From: Rubrivivax sp.
GTDB lineage: Bacteria; Pseudomonadota; Gammaproteobacteria; Burkholderiales; Burkholderiaceae_C
DNA length: 42,435 nucleotides
Assembly: GCA_004210455.1 (NCBI GenBank)
Contig: SEFA01000055.1
Coordinates: 1 to 42,435, forward strand
Reading direction: 5' to 3'
Made by a program: the position numbers and the translations under genes. Below, in pieces: positions 9,204-16,518 of this stretch. Under the pieces are notes generated by a model. That model was not told the DNA's origin. It did not search any database and saw nothing but the letters and a program-made list of their open reading frames with translations. Within the stretch, counting starts at the first letter, position 1. The number at the start of each line of letters is the position of its first letter.

Positions 9204-9421
9204 GTCGATATCCCTCAGGAATTGCGTTGGCGTCGGCCCGCGGGCCGGAGCGCCGCCGGACACGAGGTCCTGGCGTACGGAAGAACCGGTGATTGTATGC
9301 GGCCCGTCCGGCCGGCCCGGCACCTGCCGGACGCGGAATTAACTGGGGTTGACCTGCGCAAACTCAATCCGGTCACGACCCAGGGATTGCCCGCATGGCA
9401 GACCTGCGATGATCCGCGCCC

Positions 9422-10087
9422 ATGACTTCAGACACCCTAGAACTGCAGGACGTCGACAAACGCCGCCAGGCGGACCAGGCGTACGACGCGATCGAGACAC
9501 TGATCGCGACCCTGCAGCTGCGCCCGGGCGCGCCGGTGGTGGAGTCGGAGCTGATCGCGCGGATCGGCCTGGGACGGACGCCGACGCGCGAGGCGCTGAT
9601 GCGGCTGGTCGCGAGCGGGTTGATCGCGCAGCAGCCGCGGCGCGGCCTGCTGGTCAGCGACATGCCGCTGGCGGAACACCTGGACCTGCTGGAGGCGCGC
9701 CGGCCGCTGGAGCGGTTGATCGCCTGCTGTTCGGCGCGACGGGCGTCGCCGGCGCAGCGCTCGGAACTGCTGGCCTGCGCGGCCCTGATGGCCGAGGCGG
9801 CCGAGCGGCACGACCTGGAGGCCTACATGCGGGTGGACCAAGCGCTGGACCGGGTCAATCACGCGGCCTGCCGCAACCGCTACGCGGTGGCGGCGGTGCT
9901 GCCCATGATCATCCAGTGCCGGCGCTTCTGGTACGCGTACCGGCACCTGGGCGACGTCGCCATCGGCGCGCGTGCGCATCAGCGCCTGGCAGAGGCGATC
10001 GCGGGCGGGGACGGCGAGGCCGCCGCGCAAGCCTCGGACGTCCTGATGGACCATCTGCGGGCCTTCACGCAGCGCGTGATCGCCTGA
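9422..10087 (+). CDS. GntR family transcriptional regulator (FadR/FCD subfamily)
   Basis: A 221-residue regulator. N-terminal winged helix-turn-helix at about 18-80, with the typical LGRTPTREALMRLVASGLI recognition region followed by the RRGLLVSDMP wing. The C-terminal ~130 residues are helical and match an FCD effector domain, with candidate metal/ligand residues in the VDQALDRVNHAACRN, ARAHQRLAEAI and LMDHLRAF segments. FCD regulators usually sense small organic acids or sugar acids. No target gene is obvious: it is divergent from yajC (218 bp apart), and the genes downstream are on the opposite strand. Ligand and targets are unknown. Confidence 0.9.
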   Translation: MTSDTLELQDVDKRRQADQAYDAIETLIATLQLRPGAPVVESELIARIGLGRTPTREALMRLVASGLIAQQPRRGLLVSDMPLAEHLDLLEARRPLERLIACCSARRASPAQRSELLACAALMAEAAERHDLEAYMRVDQALDRVNHAACRNRYAVAAVLPMIIQCRRFWYAYRHLGDVAIGARAHQRLAEAIAGGDGEAAAQASDVLMDHLRAFTQRVIA

Positions 10088-10100
10088 GTGTCCCAAGCGG

Positions 10101-10289
10101 TCACATCTTTTCAGGCGGTGCCTTGATCGGCGGACCGGGCGCTCCGCCGGGTGGAGACGACGCGGCGTCCGCCTCGCCCGTGACGGCGGCAGTCGATGGC
10201 GATGGCGCCTGCTGGCCCCTCGACGGCTTGGCGCGCCTGCCGATCAGGCCCGGCCCGCGGCGCACGGCGGTTCTTGCGGGGGCGCTCAT
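10101..10289 (-). CDS. Small Pro/Ala-rich ORF coupled to the lipoprotein gene
   Basis: A possible 62-residue protein with a basic N-terminus (MSAPARTAVRRGPGLIGRR) and a Pro/Ala/Gly-rich disordered tail. Its ATG overlaps the stop codon of the preceding lipoprotein gene (ATGA), which suggests translational coupling. No Shine-Dalgarno or domain is visible, and high GC makes chance frames common, so this may not be a gene. Confidence 0.3.
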   Translation of the reverse strand: MSAPARTAVRRGPGLIGRRAKPSRGQQAPSPSTAAVTGEADAASSPPGGAPGPPIKAPPEKM

Positions 10290-10879
10290 CGGAAGCGCAC
10301 GCGGGCGACGCTGATCTGCGTCGTGCCGTCCGGCAACGGCTTCACGGAGACCACGCGGAAGTCCTTCGGCAGGCCGACCTTGTAAAGCTGACCACCCGCG
10401 TCGGGCTTGTCGTCGTCACAGGTCAGCGGAGCGCCATCCTTTGGCTTGCCGCGAGGCGCATCGGCGGCGCCGCAGTCGAGCGGCGTCCCATAACGCGACA
10501 GCGCGCGTCGATAGAACCTGCCGATGCGGTCGACGTCGTCGCGGCTCTGGAACTTCCCCGCCGCCAGTTGCATGCCGAACAGGCCGCCCCACAGACTCAT
10601 TTGCACGCTGGACTTGTCCTCGTCACCGGCCTTGTAGGGCACGGCGCCGGGGTAGAGCGGTGTGTCGAGGTTGCTGCCGTCGGGCTTGGTGTCGACCGTG
10701 ATTCCGGCGCTGAAGCCGTCCGAGGCCGGCGGTGGCGGCGCCGGCTGCGCGCAGGCACCGAGTGCCAGCGTGATCGCGACGACCAGCAGCGCCGCGCGCG
10801 GCGCGCGAGACGCGCGAGACACGCGCACGGAGGACGGCGGGGACACGGAAGATGGAGAAGACATCGACGGCTCGGTCAC
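10286..10879 (-). CDS. Putative lipoprotein of unknown function
   Basis: A 197-residue predicted lipoprotein. I chose the GTG at 10879 because GGGAG lies seven bases upstream; an ATG 15 bases further in (MSSPSS) has no ribosome-binding site. An unusually long Ser/Arg-rich n-region precedes the hydrophobic stretch ALLVVAITLALGACAQ, whose LGAC is a good lipobox. After a Pro-rich linker comes one small domain with YPGAVPY, VQMSLWGGLFGMQLA and VDRIGRFYRRALSRYG segments. I do not recognise the domain with certainty; YPGA plus 'residues of a step to FYR' resembles periplasmic proteins of unknown function. Two Cys in the second half (LDCG, LTCDDD) could form a disulfide. Confidence 0.7.
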   Translation of the reverse strand: MTEPSMSSPSSVSPPSSVRVSRASRAPRAALLVVAITLALGACAQPAPPPPASDGFSAGITVDTKPDGSNLDTPLYPGAVPYKAGDEDKSSVQMSLWGGLFGMQLAAGKFQSRDDVDRIGRFYRRALSRYGTPLDCGAADAPRGKPKDGAPLTCDDDKPDAGGQLYKVGLPKDFRVVSVKPLPDGTTQISVARVRFR

Positions 10880-11003
10880 GGGGCGCTCCCTGATTCGTGG
10901 TGTGCGACGCACTCTACGAACGGGCAAGGCCAGCAGCGCGTCCGCGGCGACCAACTGCATCCCGGGACGGACAGACCGCACCGATCGCGGTGCGATCGTT
11001 TCT

Positions 11004-11960
11004 TCAAGCGCGACGCCGCAAGGTCCAGAGCGCGACAGCGATCAGGCCGACGCCCATCATCTGGGAGAGGCTCAACGCCCGACCATAGACGGCCCAATCG
11101 ACAAGCACCGCCGTCCCGGGATAGACGAACTGCAACACCGCGATGCGCCCGGTGCCGAGACGCGCCATGCCGGCGTACAGCACGACGTAGGCCAGGCCCG
11201 TGTGCAGCACGCCGAGTCCCGCCAGCCATCCCCAGGAGGCCCCGAATGCAGGCAGACCGTGCATCAGCGGCCAGGGCAAGAGCAGGACCGCGCCGACGAC
11301 GCACTGCCCCGCCGACAACGCGAACGAGCCGGCGCGTTCGGCTTCCAGTTTGGCGATGAGGCTGGCCGCGGCATAGCTCACCGAGCCGAGCAGGCACATC
11401 CCGACGCCCAGCGCATAACCGGGCGGCCCGAAGGCGCCGCTCGCGGCGCCGCCGGGCGCGGCGCCGCCGGGCGCGGACAGTTCGTCCGCGATGCCGGTGG
11501 CCAGCGCGAGTCCGCCCAATGCGATGGCGGCCGCCGACCACTGCGCCCGTGTCACGCGTTCGCGCAGCCAGAACGCGCTCATCGCCATCAGCCAGAAAGG
11601 CTGCACGTGGAAGACCACCGTCGACACGGCGATCGAACATCGCGGGATCGCCGCGAAGAACAGCCCCCAGTTCACCACCGTGAGCAGTCCCACGACGAGC
11701 ACCGCGCCCAGCGTGCGGCCGCGCAAGCGCACGAGTTGGCGGAGCTGGCCGCGCGCCGTGCCCCACAGCAGCAGCGCCGCGAGCCCGAACACGCAGCGGA
11801 ACCAGACCGTCGTGGCGGGATCCTGGGCGGCCTCTTCGACGAAAACGCCGATCGTGCCGAGCAGCAGCCCGCCGCCGACCATGAATGCCAGGCCCTCCCG
11901 CAGACGACGATCGTGGGCGCTGGTTGAAGAACCGGGGGATGAGACAAGCGATGACGACAT
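11004..11960 (-). CDS. EamA/DMT family exporter
   Basis: A 318-residue inner-membrane protein with about ten transmembrane helices in two EamA repeats, as in drug/metabolite transporters (DMT superfamily). The first repeat covers GLAFMVGGGLLLGTIGVF to LALATGI; the second starts at GYALGVGMCLLGSVSYAAASLIAK. A short Ala/Pro/Gly linker between them contains an exact 15-bp tandem duplication (11446-11475). The substrate cannot be read from sequence; family members export amino acids and other metabolites. The start ATG at 11960 is chosen over longer frames that run into the divergent LysR gene. It is divergently arranged with that gene, which may control it. Confidence 0.88.
   Translation of the reverse strand: MSSSLVSSPGSSTSAHDRRLREGLAFMVGGGLLLGTIGVFVEEAAQDPATTVWFRCVFGLAALLLWGTARGQLRQLVRLRGRTLGAVLVVGLLTVVNWGLFFAAIPRCSIAVSTVVFHVQPFWLMAMSAFWLRERVTRAQWSAAAIALGGLALATGIADELSAPGGAAPGGAASGAFGPPGYALGVGMCLLGSVSYAAASLIAKLEAERAGSFALSAGQCVVGAVLLLPWPLMHGLPAFGASWGWLAGLGVLHTGLAYVVLYAGMARLGTGRIAVLQFVYPGTAVLVDWAVYGRALSLSQMMGVGLIAVALWTLRRRA
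11446..11475. repeat. 15-bp tandem duplication in the EamA linker
   Basis: GCGCCGCCGGGCGCG occurs twice head to tail. It is in frame and encodes the repeated Ala/Pro/Gly linker between the two halves of the exporter. Confidence 0.85.
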
Positions 11961-11993
11961 GCGACGAGTCTGTGCCGCCGCACGTATCCGGCA

Positions 11994-12014
11994 AAGCGAA
12001 TCCTTTTCACGCTT
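11994..12014. promoter_or_regulatory. Inverted repeat in the EamA/LysR divergent region
   Basis: AAGCG-N11-CGCTT lies in the 97-bp gap between the two divergent start codons. LysR regulators usually bind dyads of about this spacing between their own gene and a divergent target. It does not have the exact T-N11-A core, so assignment as the LysR box is inference. Confidence 0.4.
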
Positions 12015-12057
12015 AGCATCACGGAATCGAATGGATGCCCGCTGGGCGGAGAACCCG

Positions 12058-12954
12058 ATGCCCTCGACCGACCTGCAACTGGATTGGCTGCGCGCATTCG
12101 TGGCGACGGTGGACGCCGGCTCGCTGACGGCGGCGGGCGCGCTGGTGCACCGATCGCAATCCGCGTTGAGCATGCAGATCGCCAAGCTGGAACAGGCCGT
12201 CGGCCAGCCGGTGCTGGTCCGCACGCCGCGGCGGCTGGACCTGACGCCGGCGGGCCGCGAGCTGCTCGGGCACGCGTGGCGCCTGATCGCCCAGCACGAC
12301 GAGGCGGTCCAGGCGCTCCGGCGCGAGACGCTGCACGGCCGGCTCACCATCGGCGTGCCGGAAGACTACGCCCTGCCCTACCTCACCCCGGTGCTGAGGG
12401 ACTTCGCGGGCCGGCACACGGCGGTGGAACTGACCCTGGTCTGCCAGCAGTCGACGGTGCTCATTCCGCGGGTGGCGCGCGGCGAGGTCGATGTGGCCGT
12501 CGTGACGCGTGATCGCGCCGGGCGCGGGCAAGCGTTGTTCGAAGAGCCGCTGGCCTGGTTCGGCGCGCCGCGTTTCGAGGCCTGGCGGCAGACGCCCCTG
12601 CCCGTCGCGGTCTACGAATCGGGCAGCCTCGCGCGCAAGGCGGCGCTGTCCGCACTGGCGGCGTTGAAGCGCCCTCACCGCATCGTCTGCGACAGCGCCA
12701 GCCCGGCCGGCATGCTGGCTGCCGTCGAGAGCGGCCTGGCGATCGCGCTGTTCACGCGCTGCAGCGTGCCCGAGGGCATGGAGCTGCTCGACGAGCGGCA
12801 CGGGATGCCGCCGGCGACTTCGCTGCCGGCCATGCCGGTCGTGCTGATGCGCAGCAAGGCCTCGGCCGGCTCGGCGGCGGCCGACGCCTTCGCGGGCCAG
12901 GTCTTGCGCATGTTGGCGCGAAGCCGGACGGGCTCGACTATGCTGCGCCGATGA
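12058..12954 (+). CDS. LysR family transcriptional regulator
   Basis: A 298-residue LysR regulator. The winged HTH is at about 8-66 (AFVATVDAGSLTAAGALVHRSQSALSMQIAKLEQAVG), followed by the linker helix and a periplasmic-binding-protein-like effector domain from about 92 (HGRLTIGVPEDYALPYL). GGAG six bases before the ATG supports this start; another in-frame ATG lies nine codons upstream. It is divergent from the EamA exporter, and its stop overlaps the start of the osmoprotectant-type transporter gene (ATGA). It could therefore control either neighbour; the inducer is unknown. Confidence 0.92.
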   Translation: MPSTDLQLDWLRAFVATVDAGSLTAAGALVHRSQSALSMQIAKLEQAVGQPVLVRTPRRLDLTPAGRELLGHAWRLIAQHDEAVQALRRETLHGRLTIGVPEDYALPYLTPVLRDFAGRHTAVELTLVCQQSTVLIPRVARGEVDVAVVTRDRAGRGQALFEEPLAWFGAPRFEAWRQTPLPVAVYESGSLARKAALSALAALKRPHRIVCDSASPAGMLAAVESGLAIALFTRCSVPEGMELLDERHGMPPATSLPAMPVVLMRSKASAGSAAADAFAGQVLRMLARSRTGSTMLRR

Positions 12955-14522
12955 TGCTGCTCCGCCGGCTGCGGCCCCTCCTTCTCCTGCTGGTCTGCGC
13001 AATGCTGATGGGCGCGCCGGGAGCGTGGGCCGCGGAACCGCTGCGCATCGGCTCCAAACGGTTCACCGAGAGCTACATCCTGGCCGAGGTGCTCGCCCAG
13101 ACGGTACGGGCCGACGAGCCTTCCGCCGAGGTCGAGGTCCGCCAGGGCCTGGGCAACACCGCCATCGTCCACGCGGCGCTGAAGGCGGGAAGCATCGACG
13201 TCTATCCCGAATACCTCGGCACGATCGAACGGGAGATCCTCGGCCATGCGTCCACCGGCGCGCCGCTCGAACAGTTGCAGACCGAACTGCGGCCGCTAGG
13301 TCTGGCCATCGGCGTTCCGCTGGGTTTCAACAACGGCTACGCGCTGGCGATGCGCTCGGCTCAGGCGCGTGAGCTCGGACTCACCACGCTGTCGCAGTTG
13401 AAGGCGCACGCGGCATTGAAGCTCGGCCTCAGCAATGAATTCCTGGGGCGCGCCGACGGCTGGCCCGGCCTGTCGAAGCGCTACGCGCTGCCGCAGACGC
13501 CGACAGGGCTCGATCACGGCCTGGCCTACCGCGCCCTGGCCGACGACCAGATCGACATCACCGACGTCTACACGACCGACGCGCAGATCGCGGCGCTCGA
13601 CCTCACCGTGCTGGCCGACGATGGGCACTTCTTCCCCCGCTACGACGCGGTGCTGCTGTATCGCATCGATCTCCCGCAGCGGCATCCGCAGGCCTGGGCG
13701 GCGCTGCAGACGCTTCGCGGACGCATCGACGAGACCGCGATGATCGCGATGAACGCACAGGCCGAAGTCAAGCGGCAGCCGTTCGATGCGATCGCGCGCG
13801 AGTTCCTGGCAGCTCGCGGTCAGTCCGGCGCGTCGCTCGCCTCATCCTCCTCGGCCGCCGGACACGCCTCGGCCAGCGCGGGGACGGCCAGGTCCGGACT
13901 GTGGTCGAGACTCACCGGACCCGATCTCGGACGACTCACGTTGCAGCATCTGGCGCTGGTCCTGGGCGCCGTCGCGCTGGCCACGCTGGTCGGCGTGCCG
14001 CTCGCGGTCGCGCTGCACCCCTGGCCGCGCTGGCGGGAAGCGCTGCTGGCCGTCTGCGCGCTCCTGCAGACCGTGCCATCTCTGGCGATGCTGGCGCTGC
14101 TCATCTGGGCGATGAACCGGATCGGTCCGGTGCCGGCGCTGGTCGCGCTCACGCTTTACGCGTTGCTGCCGGTCCTGCGCAACTGCACCGTCGGACTCAG
14201 CGAGGTATCGGAAGGCTTGACCACCGCGGCGCGGGCGCTCGGACTCACGCGGGGTCAGGTGCTGCGCTCGGTGCAGTTGCCGCTGGCGCTACCGGTCATG
14301 CTCGCGGGCCTGCGCACGGCGACCAGCCTGTCCGTCGGGACCGCCACGATGGCGGCCTTCATCGGCGCCGGTGGGTATGGGGAGCGCATCGTCACCGGCC
14401 TGGCATTGAACGATCAGACGCTGCTGCTCGCCGGCGCCCTGCCGGCCGCGGCGCTGGCCTTGCTGTTCGAGGGCGCGTTCGGATTGATGGCCTGGGGATT
14501 GGCGCGACGCCGCGGTGCCTGA
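12951..14522 (+). CDS. Osmoprotectant-type ABC transporter fusion: substrate-binding domain plus permease
   Basis: A 523-residue fusion. Residues 1-27 are a signal peptide or anchor (LLLLLVCAMLMGAPGAWA). About 28-285 form an OpuAC/ProX-like binding domain (LRIGSKRFTESYILAEVLAQ, GLGNTAIVHAAL, DVYPEYLGTIEREIL, DVYTTDAQIAA). After a Ser/Ala-rich linker (about 286-310) a permease domain covers about 325-523, with five or six helices and the EAA-type loop (TTAARALGLTRGQVLRSVQLPLALP). The family imports glycine betaine, choline, carnitine or related solutes. In most systems the ATPase gene adjoins; none is present here, since the next gene is convergent and the upstream gene is the LysR regulator. 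The start overlaps the LysR stop; a second ATG follows immediately. Confidence 0.9.
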   Translation: MMLLRRLRPLLLLLVCAMLMGAPGAWAAEPLRIGSKRFTESYILAEVLAQTVRADEPSAEVEVRQGLGNTAIVHAALKAGSIDVYPEYLGTIEREILGHASTGAPLEQLQTELRPLGLAIGVPLGFNNGYALAMRSAQARELGLTTLSQLKAHAALKLGLSNEFLGRADGWPGLSKRYALPQTPTGLDHGLAYRALADDQIDITDVYTTDAQIAALDLTVLADDGHFFPRYDAVLLYRIDLPQRHPQAWAALQTLRGRIDETAMIAMNAQAEVKRQPFDAIAREFLAARGQSGASLASSSSAAGHASASAGTARSGLWSRLTGPDLGRLTLQHLALVLGAVALATLVGVPLAVALHPWPRWREALLAVCALLQTVPSLAMLALLIWAMNRIGPVPALVALTLYALLPVLRNCTVGLSEVSEGLTTAARALGLTRGQVLRSVQLPLALPVMLAGLRTATSLSVGTATMAAFIGAGGYGERIVTGLALNDQTLLLAGALPAAALALLFEGAFGLMAWGLARRRGA

Positions 14523-14528
14523 GGGGGC

Positions 14529-15647
14529 TCAGGCCGCGCCAGCGTTGAACTCGCGCTCCAGGTCCGCGTAGCAACGCTGCTGCGCGGCGGACCAGTCACC
14601 CAGTTGCGCGGCCTGCAGTCCAGGCTGCATCAGCTGGCGCAACGCGACCGCCTGCGCCTGCCGCACCAGATGCGCCAGCACGACGGACTCCGCCCCCTGC
14701 CCCGGACGCGGCGCCAACGCTTCGGCCACCTGGGGCGGGAAGCCCCAGTGCTCGACGATCTGCGCCGACCACGTCGCCGTCAGCAGCAGCAGCTGGCGAT
14801 GCAGGCCTTCGCGGTCCAGCGGCGGCACGGACGGCGCGGACATCCCGTCCAGCGCGCGCAGCAAGGCCATCAGGCCGAGTTGGGAACTGAGGCCGGCGAG
14901 GTACGCGGAGAACTCGTCGTCGCCCGCATTGGCCAGGCGCGCCGTCGCAAAGGCGGTGCGCTCGCTGAGGTCCCACAGCAGCGTGCCGGAGCGGCTGCCG
15001 TAACGGCCCTTGCCGTGATGGAAGAGCGGCCGCATCGCGACGCTCATCACCAGTTGGTCCAGGCCCTGCTGACCGAGCACCATCACCGCGCCGGCGAGAT
15101 CGGTGATCTCACGCTCGGTGCGATAGCGCGGCGAGTTGGCGAGCCGCATCAGCTCGCCCACGAGGCTGGGGTCGCGCGACATGAGCTGCGCGAGCTCCGA
15201 CGAGGACACGTTGCCGCGACGGACCAGGCGCATCAGCTGCGGCAGCACGGCAGGCAGGCGAGGCAGGAGGTCGGCCCACTGCGAGCCGCGCTGCGACTGC
15301 AGACGTTGTGTCAGCCCCTGCTCGCCGGACGACGGCGGCACGTCCTTGAGACGCGACAAGCCGAAGAGCCGGGTGCTGAAGTGCAGCCATTCCGGCGAGG
15401 CATCGAGGCTGGGGAAGACGATTTCGCCGCCGGTATACACGGCCGTCTGCGTCGACATCATGCCCGGGCCCTGCGAATGCGAGGACACCGGCGACAGCGC
15501 CGGAGGAGTCGGGCTCCCGGCCGCCTGGGCCGGCGCTGGCGATCCGGCCGCGCCCTTCGGCGAGCCGGCCGTGGCGGAAGCTCCGCCCGTCGACGGGGTG
15601 TCGACGGCACCGGAGAACAGTTTGCGGAGGGAGGACAGCAGAGCCAT
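14529..15647 (-). CDS. HDOD domain-containing protein
   Basis: A 372-residue probably cytoplasmic protein. The first ~75 residues are low-complexity (Gly/Ala/Pro/Ser). An HDOD domain occupies about 150-340, recognised from the LPQLMRLVRRGNVSSSELAQLMSRDPSLVGELMRLANSPRY stretch and the following alpha-helical DLAGAVMVLGQQGLDQLVMSVA segment. HDOD proteins resemble HD hydrolases but lack the catalytic HD pair; no such pair is seen here. Roles reported for the family include signalling and regulation. It converges with the transporter fusion (six bases between stops) and lies 138 bp beyond the end of livF on the same strand. Confidence 0.87.
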   Translation of the reverse strand: MALLSSLRKLFSGAVDTPSTGGASATAGSPKGAAGSPAPAQAAGSPTPPALSPVSSHSQGPGMMSTQTAVYTGGEIVFPSLDASPEWLHFSTRLFGLSRLKDVPPSSGEQGLTQRLQSQRGSQWADLLPRLPAVLPQLMRLVRRGNVSSSELAQLMSRDPSLVGELMRLANSPRYRTEREITDLAGAVMVLGQQGLDQLVMSVAMRPLFHHGKGRYGSRSGTLLWDLSERTAFATARLANAGDDEFSAYLAGLSSQLGLMALLRALDGMSAPSVPPLDREGLHRQLLLLTATWSAQIVEHWGFPPQVAEALAPRPGQGAESVVLAHLVRQAQAVALRQLMQPGLQAAQLGDWSAAQQRCYADLEREFNAGAA

Positions 15648-15785
15648 GGCGCGGAAGTTCGCCGGATTATGGTCGGCCGGTCCTGGGCGGGTGTTTCACG
15701 GGCGTCACGCTTCGCCCCCCGATTCGGGGTGTGAAGCACCGGCGTACGCCGTTTCCGTCACGCCGCGGTGGAGTTCACCGCGATC

Positions 15786-16517
15786 TCACTGCGGCTGGCG
15801 GCTCGCGCCGAGGTAGGTCTCGATCACCCGGGGGTCCTTCGCCAGATCGGCCGCCGGGCCTTCGAGCGCGATCTCGCCGGTCTCGAGCACGTAGCCGTAG
15901 TCGGCGACCTCCAGCGCGGCGCGCGCGTTCTGCTCGATCAGCAGGATGGAGACGCCCGCCTCGCGCAGCTGCGCGACGATGCGGAACACCTCCTTCACGA
16001 TCAGCGGCGCCAGGCCGAGGCTGGGCTCGTCGAGCATCAGCAGCTTGGGACGCGCCATCAGCGCGCGGCCGACCGCCAGCATCTGGCGCTCGCCGCCCGA
16101 CAGCGTCCCGGCCAGTTGTGCGCGGCGTTCCTTCAGACGAGGGAACAGCGCGTAGACGCGCTCCAGTTCGTCGCGCCACCCCTTCACACCGAGGCGCATC
16201 GGTCGGAAGCCGCCGAGCACCAGGTTGTCCTCGACCGACATCGTGGTGAACAGCTCGCGCTTCTCCGGAACCAGCGCGAGACCCTTCATCACGCGGTCCT
16301 CCAGGCTCAGGCCCTGGATGTCCTCGCCGCCGAAGAGGATCTGTCCGCGCGCCGGCAGCACGCCCATCAGCGCATTCAGCGTCGTGCTCTTGCCCGCGCC
16401 GTTGGGTCCGATGACGGTGACGACCTCGCCTTCGCGCAGCCGCAGATCCAGTCCCGTCAGCACTTCGGCGCGGCCATAGCCGGCCTGCAATCCGTCGACC
16501 TTCAGCAAGTCGCTCAT
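15786..16517 (-). CDS. livF: Branched-chain amino acid ABC transporter ATP-binding protein LivF
   Basis: A 243-residue ABC ATPase. Walker A GPNGAGKST begins at residue 37, the signature LSGGERQMLAVGRALM and Walker B KLLMLDEPSLGLAP follow, and the end (VIETYLGAS) is typical of LivF. It energises high-affinity import of branched-chain amino acids or related amides and hydrophobic compounds. It starts one base after the stop of the livM-livG fusion, so the genes are certainly co-transcribed. Substrate specificity cannot be read from the ATPase. Confidence 0.93.
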   Translation of the reverse strand: MSDLLKVDGLQAGYGRAEVLTGLDLRLREGEVVTVIGPNGAGKSTTLNALMGVLPARGQILFGGEDIQGLSLEDRVMKGLALVPEKRELFTTMSVEDNLVLGGFRPMRLGVKGWRDELERVYALFPRLKERRAQLAGTLSGGERQMLAVGRALMARPKLLMLDEPSLGLAPLIVKEVFRIVAQLREAGVSILLIEQNARAALEVADYGYVLETGEIALEGPAADLAKDPRVIETYLGASRQPQ

Positions 16518-16518
16518 G

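Noticed and set aside
9204-9421. yajC promoter with TACAAT at 9292-9297
   Set aside because: The -10 is acceptable but no -35 sits at 16-18 bases; too weak to list.
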